Assembly: GCA_031553885.1 (NCBI GenBank)
Contig: JAVBKV010000055.1
Location: 40,199 to 104,198 of the forward strand
Direction of reading: 5' to 3'
From: JAVBKV01 sp031553885
GTDB taxonomy: Bacteria > Bacteroidota > Bacteroidia > Bacteroidales > Azobacteroidaceae
Length of the DNA: 64,000 bases
Shown: positions 42,160-51,726 of the stretch, in pieces
Layout of the letters: each line of letters starts with the position of its first letter
How positions within the stretch are numbered: the stretch's first letter is position 1
Program-made: the position numbers and the translations under genes
Notes under the pieces: generated by a model
Seen by the model: only the letters and a program-made list of their open reading frames with translations
Told to the model about the DNA's origin: nothing
The model's database searches: none

Positions 42160-43013
42160 TTCAAGAAATCGATGGAGTGATACGAAGATCGTACCAAAGG
42201 GGAGCTTTCTACATGTTTAAATCCCTTTTTCAAAGCAATTTCTTTATACTCCTTAAAAACATCAGGATGGATGTATTCCGATACTAAAATATTCTTTTTT
42301 GAAGGTTGCAGGTATTGCCCGATTGAAAGCAAAAAACAATTGGCATCAAGCAGGTTATCCATTAGTTCCAACACTTCTTCTTTGGTCTCCCCCAATCCGA
42401 GCATACATCCGGATTTTACCGGAATCCCTGATCGGGAAACATAGTTAAGTACCTCCAGGCTGAGGTCATACCGGGCCACACTTCGTATCTGAGGAGTTAG
42501 TCTCCTGACGGTCTCCATATTATGAGCAATCAGATCCGGAGAAGCTTGTGTGATTTTATCCAGTAGTTCTTTTCTTCCCTGAAAATCAGGAATCAGAACT
42601 TCAATAGTGATTTCCGGGTTATGTTTTTTGATCTCTTCAATCGTTCTTGCCCAATGATCAGCCCCATAATCTCGTAAATCATCGCGGTCTACAGAAGTAA
42701 TAACCGCATGCTTCAGTTTCATATCTTTAACGGATTGAGCAACATTATAAGGTTCTTTAGGATCCAAGGGTAAGGGTTTTCCGGTTTGTGTATTACAGAA
42801 TTTACAGGAACGGGTACAAATATCACCCCCGATCATAAATGTAGCAGTACCCTGGTTCCAGCACTCTCCCATATTGGGGCATTTCCCACTTTGGCAAATG
42901 GTATGCAGGCTACGATCCTGAACTATCTTTCCTGTCATGGAAAACTGTTCGTTATTACCCAGGTTAACACGAAGCCATTCAGGTTTTCGAATTCGTTTTA
43001 TCTCTGTATCCAT
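42150..43013 (-). CDS. lipA: Lipoyl synthase
   Basis: 287 residues. Radical SAM enzyme that inserts two sulfurs into octanoyl groups. The auxiliary cluster motif is CQSGKCPNMGECW, the radical SAM motif is CTRSCKFCNTQ (CX3CX2C) after FMIGGDICT, and the C-terminal RSSYHS motif closes the auxiliary cluster. Lies 7 bases after DPP-IV on the minus strand and overlaps the pseudo-Nudix gene by 10 bases. Confidence 0.97.
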   Translation of the reverse strand: MDTEIKRIRKPEWLRVNLGNNEQFSMTGKIVQDRSLHTICQSGKCPNMGECWNQGTATFMIGGDICTRSCKFCNTQTGKPLPLDPKEPYNVAQSVKDMKLKHAVITSVDRDDLRDYGADHWARTIEEIKKHNPEITIEVLIPDFQGRKELLDKITQASPDLIAHNMETVRRLTPQIRSVARYDLSLEVLNYVSRSGIPVKSGCMLGLGETKEEVLELMDNLLDANCFLLSIGQYLQPSKKNILVSEYIHPDVFKEYKEIALKKGFKHVESSPLVRSSYHSIDFLKCR

Positions 43014-43020
43014 CTATAAA

Positions 43021-45186
43021 TTATAGATATTGTTGTAAAAATTCAACAATCCGGGTATATAAATGATGTCGGGTTTGAGTCCCTAAAATACTGTGATTTT
43101 TATTGGAATATACCTGCATTTCGAATTGCTTTCCCGCCTCTACCAATGCACTGGCATAATACATCGTGTTTTGAAAGTGAACATTGTCATCGGCAGTCCC
43201 ATGTATTAACAATAATCGTCCCTGCAAATTACGAGCCAACTGAATGGGAGAGTTTTTTTCATAATTAGTAAAATTTTCTTTGGGAGTCCGCATATACCTT
43301 TCCGTGTAAACCGAATCGTACAATTTCCAATCGGTAACAGGAGCGATTGCAACTCCGGCCTTAAACACTCCATTTCCCCGACTCATGGACGCCAATGTAA
43401 TGGAGCCTCCATAGCTCCAACCCCAGATAGCAATCCGGTTTTTATCTATGTAATTCTGAGTACCCAGGTATTGGGCGGCTGCAATCTGATCATCCGACTC
43501 CAACATTCCCAAATTCAGGTAAGTGCATTTACGGAATTCTTCACCCCGGGCTCCGGTTCCACGGCCATCCACACAGGCAACGATGAATCCCTGATTGGCA
43601 AGATACGATTCCCAATCCACGCCATACCGGTCCAACACCTGCTGAGACCCCGGACCACTGTATTGAACCATCAGTACCGGATATTTCTTTCCGGAATCAA
43701 AGTTTACCGGTTTCAACATCCAACCATTCAAAACATCTCCTCCCGGATTCGTAAAAGTAAAAAATTCTTTTGAGGAAATCGCCAGGGAAGACAACGTTGT
43801 TTTCAAGGGAGCATTATCGTTCAGAACCTTGAATTCTTTTCCTTTCTCATCATTCAGGGTAATATAATCAGGTGTTGTTGCATTAGAAAAAACATTGACA
43901 AAATACTGAAAATTCCGGCTGAATGTGGCATTATTAGTTCCCTCCCGGTTCGACAATCTGGTTTTGACTCCTTTGGCATCTACTTTATAAACCGACCTTC
44001 GTAACGGACTTTCTTCCGCTGACTGGAAATAAATGCTTTTGGTTGCCGGATGAATTCCGTACAAAGCCGTCACATCCCAGTTGCCCGAAGTCACCTGACG
44101 TTCCAGAATACCAGTGGTTGTATACAAATAAATGTGCGCATACCCATCTTTCTCGCTGACATAAACGAAGTTTTCAGGAGTGAAATAAATGGATTTCAGC
44201 CAATCGGATTCTACATAATACTTGTTCTCATCTTTAAGAATCAGGCGGGAAACTGTCGATTTCGGATTGGCATAATGCATACTGAAAATATTCTGTTGCC
44301 TGTTAAGCGTCATAACCGCCAGTTGATCGGGATTTTCGGCAAACCGAATCAACGGAATATATCCATCTTCATCCAATGGGACATTCATCTTTTTTATATC
44401 CTTGGTTTCCACACTATACACATGGCAGGCTACCTTCGAGTTATTTTGTCCGGCCTTAGGGTATTTGAAAGTGGTAAATCCGGGATACAAGCTACCGTCA
44501 AAATTCTGAAAGCTGAAACTGGGAACATTCGTTTCATCCGACTTTACAAAAGCCAGAAACTGGCTGTCAGACGACCAGGACATCAGATTGGTTACTGTAA
44601 ATTCTTCTTCATAGACCCAATCAGTGACACCATTCAGTATTTTTCCGAACAAACCGTCGTTGGTAACCTGGGATTCCGTATCATAATCGAATTTTTTCAG
44701 CCAGATATTATTGTCTCTCACATAAGCACACATTCTTCCATCCGGGGAAAAAGTGGGTATCATCAACTTACCTTCCGTATCCGAAAGCGGTTTCAGAAAA
44801 TTTCGCCTGACATCGTAATCATAAAGTTTAGCCTTCCACGAGCGACGGTAAACATACTCCTTATCTGTCCACACCATAATCCGAAATCCGGTATTACTGA
44901 TTATGTAGCCTTCTATGGCATCCAAGTGTGTTTCCCTGACTTTTTTTACATGAAACAGAGTATCGGTTACCTGACCGGTTTTATAAGCGTATTTCAGGAT
45001 CGCCTGCCTGTCCGGACTCAACATGGTATAGTGTTCTCCATCAGGCATGGAGCGCATTTCAGCAATTCCCCGGGGAGCATATTTCTGCTCAACGATATCT
45101 TTTAACACAAGCGGATTTTTTCCCGTTTGAGCTTCTGCTGTGAACAAGCAGATTAAAGAACATAATACCAGGACTGTTTTCTTCAT
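43021..45186 (-). CDS. Dipeptidyl peptidase IV-type S9 serine peptidase
   Basis: 721 residues from MKKTVLVLCSLICLFTAEAQ (signal peptide); the longer frame to 45228 runs over the promoter. An eight-bladed beta-propeller (DPPIV_N; YTMLSPDRQAILKY, YAHIYLYTTTG) precedes the alpha/beta hydrolase with nucleophile Ser in GWSYGGSITLASM, Asp in IHGTADDNVHFQN and His in NKNHSILG. The double-Glu motif WVYEEEF, which binds the substrate N-terminus, marks DPP-IV. It removes X-Pro dipeptides in the periplasm. Head of a dpp-lipA-pseudo-Nudix operon. Confidence 0.93.
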   Translation of the reverse strand: MKKTVLVLCSLICLFTAEAQTGKNPLVLKDIVEQKYAPRGIAEMRSMPDGEHYTMLSPDRQAILKYAYKTGQVTDTLFHVKKVRETHLDAIEGYIISNTGFRIMVWTDKEYVYRRSWKAKLYDYDVRRNFLKPLSDTEGKLMIPTFSPDGRMCAYVRDNNIWLKKFDYDTESQVTNDGLFGKILNGVTDWVYEEEFTVTNLMSWSSDSQFLAFVKSDETNVPSFSFQNFDGSLYPGFTTFKYPKAGQNNSKVACHVYSVETKDIKKMNVPLDEDGYIPLIRFAENPDQLAVMTLNRQQNIFSMHYANPKSTVSRLILKDENKYYVESDWLKSIYFTPENFVYVSEKDGYAHIYLYTTTGILERQVTSGNWDVTALYGIHPATKSIYFQSAEESPLRRSVYKVDAKGVKTRLSNREGTNNATFSRNFQYFVNVFSNATTPDYITLNDEKGKEFKVLNDNAPLKTTLSSLAISSKEFFTFTNPGGDVLNGWMLKPVNFDSGKKYPVLMVQYSGPGSQQVLDRYGVDWESYLANQGFIVACVDGRGTGARGEEFRKCTYLNLGMLESDDQIAAAQYLGTQNYIDKNRIAIWGWSYGGSITLASMSRGNGVFKAGVAIAPVTDWKLYDSVYTERYMRTPKENFTNYEKNSPIQLARNLQGRLLLIHGTADDNVHFQNTMYYASALVEAGKQFEMQVYSNKNHSILGTQTRHHLYTRIVEFLQQYL

Positions 45187-45221
45187 GAATCTGTAAAATA
45201 AAAACGGATTTAAAAGAGTCA

Positions 45222-45252
45222 CAAACATACGTCATTTCTGCGGAATAGCAAA
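45222..45252 (-). promoter_or_regulatory. Promoter of the DPP-IV operon
   Basis: On the minus strand: TTTG (45252-45249), 19 bases, TATGTTTG (45229-45222), a full consensus match 35 bases upstream of the start codon. Confidence 0.75.
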
Positions 45253-45304
45253 AAAAGGAGAAAGAAAAAATGAATAAATCCTCTATTATTTTTCGGAATA
45301 TTTT

Positions 45305-45312
45305 TAACTTTG
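45305..45312 (+). promoter_or_regulatory. -7 box for the ORF6N gene
   Basis: TAACTTTG, 47 bases before ATG 45360. Confidence 0.55.
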
Positions 45313-45359
45313 CAAAACAAGTAATTTTATATAACCAAAACCATTTACCGACCATCGCT

Positions 45360-45899
45360 ATGAAAACCTCTTCAGAAACACCCCAATTACAGGTGATTCA
45401 AAACAAAGTTTTTGAAATCCGGGGACAAAAAGTCATGACCGATTTTCACCTGGCAGAAATGTATGAAGTAGAAACCCGTGTACTTAAACAAGCTGTAAGA
45501 AGAAATATTGATCGTTTTCCTTCGGATTTTATGTTCCAACTAACAAAAGAAGAATCCATTCGATTGATAATCAATGGGGTATCACAGTTTGTGATACCCC
45601 CCAACTACAATATTGGATCTACTTATCCTTTTGTCTTTACCGAACAGGGAGTTGCCATGCTATCCAGTGTGTTGAAAAATACCAAAGCCATACAAATCAA
45701 TATCGCTATCATGAGGGCTTTTGTCGAATTAAGAAAATATGCATTGGGATACGAAGAACTTAAACAACGGCTGGATCATCTGGAAATCGAAATGAATGTT
45801 CAATTCGGTGAATTATATGAAGCCCTGACAGAAATGGCCGACAAACCCGGATTAACCAAAACCCGGAATGTCGTCGGTTATATTCAACCCGGAAAATAA
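45360..45899 (+). CDS. ORF6N-domain protein
   Basis: 179 residues from MKTSSETPQ. The ORF6N domain is clear: VFEIRGQKVMTDFHLAEMYEVETRVLKQAVRRNIDRFPSDFMFQLTKEE and FTEQGVAMLSSVLKNTKAIQINIAIMRAFVELRKY, followed by a helical coiled tail. ORF6N is a DNA-binding-associated domain of phage and plasmid proteins, also widespread as single chromosomal genes in Bacteroidota. No phage genes surround it. A perfect 11-bp hairpin (45576-45600) lies in the variable part of the gene (GVSQFVIPPN). Confidence 0.88.
   Translation: MKTSSETPQLQVIQNKVFEIRGQKVMTDFHLAEMYEVETRVLKQAVRRNIDRFPSDFMFQLTKEESIRLIINGVSQFVIPPNYNIGSTYPFVFTEQGVAMLSSVLKNTKAIQINIAIMRAFVELRKYALGYEELKQRLDHLEIEMNVQFGELYEALTEMADKPGLTKTRNVVGYIQPGK
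45576..45600. repeat. Perfect palindrome inside the ORF6N gene
   Basis: GGGGTATCACA, a three-base loop, and TGTGATACCCC. It is read through in frame. Confidence 0.85.
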
Positions 45900-45914
45900 A
45901 TTTAATAAAATACC

Positions 45915-47201
45915 ATGGAAACCTTACTTCATTATGTCTGGAAACACAGACTGTACGACGCATCAATGTTGATAACCAATGACGGTCTAAACATCGAAAT
46001 CATAGATCCGGGATTACACAATACCAACGCCGGACCGGACTTTTTCAATGCCAAAATACGGATCGACAAGCGGATCTGGGCCGGTAACGTGGAAATTCAC
46101 ACTTGTTCTTCCGACTGGTATAAACACTCACATGAAAAGGACGGAGCTTATGATTCGGTTATTTTACATGTAACCGGACAATTGGACCGGGATCAGATTT
46201 TCAGCAAATCGGGCCGGAGCATCCCTCAGCTGATGTTGAAAATTCCCGAACATATCCGTCAAAACTACCTTTATCTTGTAAGCAAAGAACTTCCTGTTCC
46301 ATGCCTGAACAGTTTGGCAGGAATTCCTGAAATTTACCTGACCGACTGGAAAAACGCTTTACTAACGGAACGGTTGGAACAAAAAACACAACATCTTTTT
46401 CAATTACTGGAAGAATATAAAGGAAACTGGAACGAGGTTTTTTATATTACCTTATCGCGGAATTTTGGATTCGGCATCAATAACGACGCCTTCGAGCGAT
46501 TGGCAAAAAGCCTTCCGCTTCAATATATCCAAAAGCAACAGGAATCCCAGCTACAGGTTGATGCATTGTTCCTGGGACAAGCAGGACTCCTCGAAGAGGA
46601 AGACCTGACTGATCATTCTTATTTCCTGTCATTACAGAAAGAATACCGGTTCCTCCGAAAAAAATACCGGCTGCAACCTCTCGAATCCTATATTTTCAAA
46701 AGCCTGAGGGTAAGACCTCATAACTTTCCACATATCAAAATCGTACAATTGGCCGGATTGATCCGTATCCACCAGCATTTATTTTCCCGGATACTGGAAT
46801 TGGATAACATCCATGACCTACTTCCTTTATTCATTTCCAATCTGGATGAATACTGGATGAACCACTACCATTTCACTAAATCTTCTACCATGAAACCCAA
46901 GAATTTAGGATTATCGGCAATCCATATCCTGCTCATCAATACGGTAGTGCCTGTACTCTTTGCCTACGGAAAGCAAAAAAATCAGGATTCTTTTTCAGAA
47001 AGAGCGCTCCGCTTCCTGGAAATTATTCCCCCGGAAAAGAATTCGATTGTAAACACATTTACCCGGACAGGCATACAAGCCTGCCACGCCGGAGACAGCC
47101 AGGCCTTAATTCAGCTGAAACGAGTCTATTGCGAACAAAAGAAATGTATCTTTTGCCGGATTGGTCATAAACTTTTATCGAAAGAGCGTATTTCCGGTTA
47201 A
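45915..47201 (+). CDS. DUF2851 family protein
   Basis: 428 residues, no signal peptide. The family signature is at the N-terminus: LLHYVWKHRLYD, NTNAGPDFFNAKIRID, and WAGNVEIHTCSSDWYKHSHEKDGAYDSVILHV, a pattern that recalls restriction-endonuclease-like cores (acidic and His residues in PDFF...VEIH). A C-terminal four-Cys-like CEQKKCIFCRIG is also present. The function is unknown; a nuclease activity is only a guess from the PD...(E)xH arrangement. It starts 15 bases after the ORF6N gene. Confidence 0.8.
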   Translation: METLLHYVWKHRLYDASMLITNDGLNIEIIDPGLHNTNAGPDFFNAKIRIDKRIWAGNVEIHTCSSDWYKHSHEKDGAYDSVILHVTGQLDRDQIFSKSGRSIPQLMLKIPEHIRQNYLYLVSKELPVPCLNSLAGIPEIYLTDWKNALLTERLEQKTQHLFQLLEEYKGNWNEVFYITLSRNFGFGINNDAFERLAKSLPLQYIQKQQESQLQVDALFLGQAGLLEEEDLTDHSYFLSLQKEYRFLRKKYRLQPLESYIFKSLRVRPHNFPHIKIVQLAGLIRIHQHLFSRILELDNIHDLLPLFISNLDEYWMNHYHFTKSSTMKPKNLGLSAIHILLINTVVPVLFAYGKQKNQDSFSERALRFLEIIPPEKNSIVNTFTRTGIQACHAGDSQALIQLKRVYCEQKKCIFCRIGHKLLSKERISG

Positions 47202-47207
47202 ACTTTG

Positions 47208-47215
47208 TATTTTTG
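47208..47215 (+). promoter_or_regulatory. -7 box for the Big_5 lipoprotein gene
   Basis: TATTTTTG, 24 bases before ATG 47240. Confidence 0.5.
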
Positions 47216-47239
47216 CATCCGAGATGAAATAATACGTTC

Positions 47240-49168
47240 ATGCAACTGTTTCGTTTGATTAAGAATACGCTTTTTATTATCCTTTACACGGTTTTCACAC
47301 TGTGTATCTTTTATGCCTGCGCCAGCATCGGTAATCCGCAGGGAGGAGACTATGACCTGACTCCGCCCAAATTTGTACACAGCAACCCGAAACCGGATGC
47401 AGTGAATTTTACCGGAAATAAAATCGAACTCGTATTCGATGAATTAATCAGCCTGGAAAATCCGTCGGAGAAAGTAATCATCACCCCGCCACAAAAAAAG
47501 GCGCCGGTCATTAAATCCATAGGAAACAAAGTGAGTGTAGAACTGAAAGATTCGCTCTGGCCGAATACGACTTACACACTCGATTTTACAGATGCGATTG
47601 TAGACAACAACGAGAAAAATATCCTCGAAGGATTTTCTTTTGCCTTTTCCACCGGAGAAACCATCGATTCATTAATCATTTCAGGCACTTTGCTCAATTC
47701 CGAGAACTTAGAACCCATGCCTAACATTCTCATCGGACTCCATAAGAACCTGGAAGACACCGCTTTTACCAAAGAGCCTTTCATCCGAACTACTCAAACC
47801 AACGACCGTGGAAAATTCTGGATACGTAATGTGTCACACGGAACGTACAAAATTTATGCATTAAACGATATGAACCGGGACTACCGTTTCGATCAGCCCG
47901 GAGAAGCCATCGCTTTTTACGACAGTCTGATTGTACCGGGATTTGAACCCGCTATCCGCCCGGATACGGTATGGAAAGACAGTCTGACCGTAGACACCAT
48001 TAAGACTATCCATTACACACGTTTCACACCGGATCAGTTAAAACTTTTCCTTTTCAAAGAAGACTTTGAGACACAATACCTGATTAAATCAGAAAGACTA
48101 GTGCCTGAAAAATTTACGTTGTATTTCAATTCCAAAGAAAAATTACAACCGGAAATCCGGCTCCTGGGAGAGAATGAACATCCGGACTGGTTCATCACAG
48201 AATTTGCCGACGACCGGAAATCCATTCACTACTGGATCACAGACTCCCTGATCTACAAACAGGACTCTTTGACCGTGGAAGCTAATTACTGGTCGACCGA
48301 TACGTTGAACAACTGGGTCCAGGTCCTGGATACAATCAACCTGTTCCATCGCAAAAAAGAGCTTCCTAAAAAGAAGGAAAAAGACAAGAAGAAAGAAGAA
48401 ATCATCCCATTCTTAGGAGTTAACGTTTCTCCTCAATCTTCACTGGAAGTCTACGACACAATCAAAATCGTTTTTGAAGAACCCCTATGGGAGTTGGATA
48501 CAACCAAAATACTGATCCAACAAAAAGTGGATACTCTTTTTGAAAAACGGGACTTTCACATTTCTCACAACGAACTGAATCCCCGGATGTATTTCATTGC
48601 TTATCCATGGCCATATGGAGTTGAATATAAAATTACGATCGACTCGGCTGCTTTTACCAGTATTTATGGGAAATGGAACAATAAAATCGAAAACACCCTC
48701 AAAACCCCGAATGAAGATGAATATGCCAGTCTGTATGTAGCCGTAGAAGGAATTGAAGGTACAGGGTTCGGGGAACTTCTGGACGGCTCTGACAGGGTGG
48801 TGAGAAAATCCATACTGAGAAACGGAGAGCTCGGTTTCCAGAATCTTAAACCTGGAAAATATTATCTGCGTTATATTGATGATAAGAACGGAAACGGGAA
48901 ATGGGATACCGGTAATTATGCGGAAAAACGACATCCGGAACCGGTGTATTATTTTCCTTCCTTTTTCGAACTCCGGAAATACAGTGAAATCGATCAGAAC
49001 TGGAACGTTACCGAAATTCCTATTAACAGACAGAAACCGTTGGATATAACTAAAAATAAACCCGTAGAAAAGAAACCGAAGAAAGATGAACAGAGACAAA
49101 CAAAACAATCCAACCAAACGTCCGGGAGCCAGCGAGGAGGCTTTTCATCTATGCCTATGCCCCGCTAA
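47240..49168 (+). CDS. Ig-like (Big_5) domain lipoprotein
   Basis: 642 residues with an N-terminal hydrophobic segment and likely lipid Cys27 (FYACASIG). First domain (about 35-135) is a Big_5 Ig-like fold (DLTPPKFVHSNPKPDAVNF, NKIELVFDELISL, NTTYTLDFTDAIVDNNEKN). A CNA-B-like or carboxypeptidase-regulatory-type domain follows (GTLLNSENLEPMPNILIGLH...GTYKIYALNDMNRDYRFD). After a Lys-rich linker (KKELPKKKEKDKKKEE) more beta domains and a calcium-loop-like DDKNGNGKWDTGNY occur. Probably an outer-membrane or surface structural lipoprotein; no role is known. Overlaps the DUF3108 gene by 83 bases. Confidence 0.82.
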   Translation: MQLFRLIKNTLFIILYTVFTLCIFYACASIGNPQGGDYDLTPPKFVHSNPKPDAVNFTGNKIELVFDELISLENPSEKVIITPPQKKAPVIKSIGNKVSVELKDSLWPNTTYTLDFTDAIVDNNEKNILEGFSFAFSTGETIDSLIISGTLLNSENLEPMPNILIGLHKNLEDTAFTKEPFIRTTQTNDRGKFWIRNVSHGTYKIYALNDMNRDYRFDQPGEAIAFYDSLIVPGFEPAIRPDTVWKDSLTVDTIKTIHYTRFTPDQLKLFLFKEDFETQYLIKSERLVPEKFTLYFNSKEKLQPEIRLLGENEHPDWFITEFADDRKSIHYWITDSLIYKQDSLTVEANYWSTDTLNNWVQVLDTINLFHRKKELPKKKEKDKKKEEIIPFLGVNVSPQSSLEVYDTIKIVFEEPLWELDTTKILIQQKVDTLFEKRDFHISHNELNPRMYFIAYPWPYGVEYKITIDSAAFTSIYGKWNNKIENTLKTPNEDEYASLYVAVEGIEGTGFGELLDGSDRVVRKSILRNGELGFQNLKPGKYYLRYIDDKNGNGKWDTGNYAEKRHPEPVYYFPSFFELRKYSEIDQNWNVTEIPINRQKPLDITKNKPVEKKPKKDEQRQTKQSNQTSGSQRGGFSSMPMPR

Positions 49169-49988
49169 ATACCTGGGATATGTGATCATTTTCCTGTGTA
49201 TGGTGTTTTTTATGCCATCGTTATCTGCTCAGGATACCCCGTTTCAGGATGGGGAACAATTGAATTATGAAATTCATTACAAATACGGAATTGTTATGGT
49301 CAAAGCCGGAGCCGCCCGCTACCGGGTCAGCAGTTCCCAATACGGCCATAAACAAGCCTTCAAAACCAGCCTCGACTTCAAAACCAGTTCTTTTTTCGAT
49401 AAGATATTTAAAGTCCGGGATACACTGGATTCTTACATGAATTTTGACTTACAACCCATGTATCATAAAAGAAGCATCAATGAAGGAAGTACCAAATTCA
49501 TCGAAGAATTGTTTGTCAAAAAACACAGCAAAATGTTCTCGGAAGTACGTGTGAGAAGGGCAACCGTCAATGCTGTCAAATTCGATACCTTACTGACTGC
49601 GGAAAACCGGGGATACGACATCCTGAGCATCTTTTCATTCGCCCGTACCCTGGATTTTTCCAATATGCAATCCGGTCAATCCTTTCCTTTGACTACTTTC
49701 GTCGGAAAACGAAAAGTAAATATGATTGTTCGCTTCATGGGACAGTCCATCATCGAAAAAAGTGAAACCATTAAGTACAGAGCGTTCCGGATCGAGGTAG
49801 ACATTGTTGATGAAGTATTCAATGAATCCAAAAGTGCTATGGAAATCTGGATCAGTGACGATGAAAACCGTGTACCGCTTAAACTCAAAGCTAAATTGAA
49901 AATCGGAGCCGCCGAGGCAAACCTTACTTCTTACAAAGGATTAAAATACCCGTTGACCTCAGAAGTCAGAATTACTCCGAGGAAATAA
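49086..49988 (+). CDS. DUF3108 exported protein
   Basis: 300 residues. A 28-residue polar start precedes the signal segment YVIIFLCMVFFMPSLSAQ. The mature domain matches DUF3108: FQDGEQLNYEIHYKYGIVMVKAGAARYRV, KTSSFFDKIFKVRDTLDSYMNF, FIEELFVKK, and EIWISDDENRVPLKLKAKLKIG. These are envelope beta-barrel-like lipid-binding folds of unknown function. The start lies 83 bases inside the upstream lipoprotein gene in another frame; a later start (codon for Met in MVFFMPS) would shorten the signal too much. Confidence 0.8.
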   Translation: MNRDKQNNPTKRPGASEEAFHLCLCPAKYLGYVIIFLCMVFFMPSLSAQDTPFQDGEQLNYEIHYKYGIVMVKAGAARYRVSSSQYGHKQAFKTSLDFKTSSFFDKIFKVRDTLDSYMNFDLQPMYHKRSINEGSTKFIEELFVKKHSKMFSEVRVRRATVNAVKFDTLLTAENRGYDILSIFSFARTLDFSNMQSGQSFPLTTFVGKRKVNMIVRFMGQSIIEKSETIKYRAFRIEVDIVDEVFNESKSAMEIWISDDENRVPLKLKAKLKIGAAEANLTSYKGLKYPLTSEVRITPRK

Positions 49989-49997
49989 TCTGCTTTT

Positions 49998-51029
49998 TCA
50001 ATTAAAAATATCATTGTAAAAACTTGAGTTAAAGATCTCCGGTTTGACCATCCACACAACAAAAACCCCCAATACTACTGCTACAGTAATCAATACCATA
50101 AAATATAAGATTCCCATGAGTATGGTCTTTCCTATTAAAACCCTGATTTTAGGCCGATAAACAACCCTGCATGCGACCATAAAATACAATAGGGGTAGTA
50201 GTAAATAAACTGTACCCGGATAATCTATGTTGGGGAAAAGCCTTTCCAACAGAAGATATAGAGAGAACAATAAAAATACAAATGAGTGATAATGAAGGGA
50301 AAAGGCCAAATAGTCAACATAAAAAAAAGCTCTTTTATAAAAAAGCAAAAGCATCAGAAAGGCGAAAAAAGGAATCAACAAAAAAGCAAAATAGGGAGCA
50401 TAAGTCGATAAATAACGTTGAAGATCGCCCTTCTTCTTATTTAACTCCTCGAAACCTCCAATGACCTCCTTTTTCCGTTTATTTTCTTTTTCCTCACTTT
50501 CGAAAGATGGTGTGGCTTTAATTTTTGTTGTATCTTTTTTTACATCAGAAACAGAAGAAGTTTTCATCGCAATCGTAGAATCGGAAGGTAATACGTTATT
50601 CTCAGGGGCAGTAGCGACCTCCTTCTTTATCTTTACGATTCCCTGGTCTTCATCTTCATCATCCGTCTCTCCAATATTAAATTTGGATACGAATAAGAAA
50701 AAGAATATAATCGTAATAAACCAAAAAAGCTTGGAAGGGTGTACATAACTGACAACTCTGCCTTTTGTGTATTCCTGAGTCAACCGACCCGGATAAAAAA
50801 GCAGGTACCTAAGGGTCTGGAATATCTTGTTATCCAATACAAATATATTCTCCAATGCATTGAATACCAGATCCTTGACCGAACGACGAACTCCTTTAAA
50901 CAAATTTTGCCCGCACTGGTGACAATAAGGGCCTTGTATCATTGTTCCACAATTCCGACACGTGGCTAATACGGGGAGTGATTTTCTACGTTTTTGTTTT
51001 AAAGGAATCTTCCCTGCGATTTTTTTCAT
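49998..51029 (-). CDS. DUF3667 membrane protein with zinc ribbon
   Basis: 343 residues. N-terminal zinc ribbon CRNCGTMIQGPYCHQCGQ, then the DUF3667 region VKDLVFNALENIFVLDNKIFQTLRYLLFYPGRLTQEYTKGRVVSYVHPSKLFWFITIIFFF. A Lys- and Glu-rich loop follows, then about four more helices. Inner-membrane location; function unknown. It follows the CBM9-like gene by 12 bases and converges on the DUF3108 gene with a 9-base gap. Confidence 0.82.
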   Translation of the reverse strand: MKKIAGKIPLKQKRRKSLPVLATCRNCGTMIQGPYCHQCGQNLFKGVRRSVKDLVFNALENIFVLDNKIFQTLRYLLFYPGRLTQEYTKGRVVSYVHPSKLFWFITIIFFFLFVSKFNIGETDDEDEDQGIVKIKKEVATAPENNVLPSDSTIAMKTSSVSDVKKDTTKIKATPSFESEEKENKRKKEVIGGFEELNKKKGDLQRYLSTYAPYFAFLLIPFFAFLMLLLFYKRAFFYVDYLAFSLHYHSFVFLLFSLYLLLERLFPNIDYPGTVYLLLPLLYFMVACRVVYRPKIRVLIGKTILMGILYFMVLITVAVVLGVFVVWMVKPEIFNSSFYNDIFN

Positions 51030-51041
51030 TTTAACAAAAAG

Positions 51042-51704
51042 TTAAATAGCAGAGAAAATCAGTTTCCCGAAAAATCCGGGTTGGTGGAAACTCGGTTCCA
51101 GGGTTTGTATCGGATTCCAGGAAAGGAAATGAGGCTCGGTCAACTCATCTCCGCACTTATAAAAGTTTGCATGCATCGTCTTTCCTTCCAAAGAACCGAG
51201 GGTATGATTCCAAAACGAGTGTAAAGGAATGACCGCAACCAATTGCCAGGAAAAATCACCGGTTCTCTCATCGAAAGGCTGAGACCCGAGGCTGGATTCA
51301 CACCGGATATTGTTCATAATCTCAACCGTTGCATGCTGAGGAGTATCGGAGGGTCTTTTTTTATATCCCAACAATTTAGTTCCGATGCAACTACATTCTA
51401 AATTATAATATTCCTCATTGTTTTCGGGAGAAAGGAAGAACTCCACACAGGAATCCAGCCAGACCGGACCATTATTATCTGTGGCTTTAGCCCGAATATG
51501 CTTTTCCCTTACATCGTAACGCAGATAAAAGTTCTTATCATCATAAGCCAACCGGAAAGAAACTTCAGGACAGTAGGGATATGCGTCCTTCCAGTTCAAC
51601 ACATCGACAGGCTGTGCGGTAATTTGCTCCAATGCCGCGGCAATGGCCGGAAGAGATTGTATATCTAGCTTTCCGGAAAGTCTGGAAACTGTAAGTTCTT
51701 TCAT
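51042..51704 (-). CDS. CBM9-like carbohydrate-binding family protein
   Basis: 220 residues without signal peptide. The CBM9-like beta-sandwich pattern is visible: VSFRLAYDDKNFYLRYDVREKHIRA, VWLDSCVEFFLSPENNEEYYNLECSCIG, FSWQLVAVIPLHSFW, and MHANFYKCGDELTEPHFLSWNPI. Extracellular relatives bind sugars; the lack of a signal peptide means the ligand and location here are uncertain. First gene of a two-gene unit with the DUF3667 gene. Confidence 0.78.
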   Translation of the reverse strand: MKELTVSRLSGKLDIQSLPAIAAALEQITAQPVDVLNWKDAYPYCPEVSFRLAYDDKNFYLRYDVREKHIRAKATDNNGPVWLDSCVEFFLSPENNEEYYNLECSCIGTKLLGYKKRPSDTPQHATVEIMNNIRCESSLGSQPFDERTGDFSWQLVAVIPLHSFWNHTLGSLEGKTMHANFYKCGDELTEPHFLSWNPIQTLEPSFHQPGFFGKLIFSAI

Positions 51705-51726
51705 CGTTGTAATTTTTTAAGATCAA

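Noticed and set aside
44050..45105. Plus-strand frame of 351 codons opposite DPP-IV
   Set aside because: A shadow of the S9 peptidase gene; its translation is low-complexity in aromatic and Ile residues and has no domain pattern.
45360..45899. A prophage around the ORF6N gene
   Set aside because: Neighbours on both sides are core genes (DPP-IV operon and DUF2851); no integrase, capsid or lysis genes are present.
48485..49117. Minus-strand frame of 210 codons opposite the Big_5 lipoprotein
   Set aside because: Shadow frame without family features or promoter.
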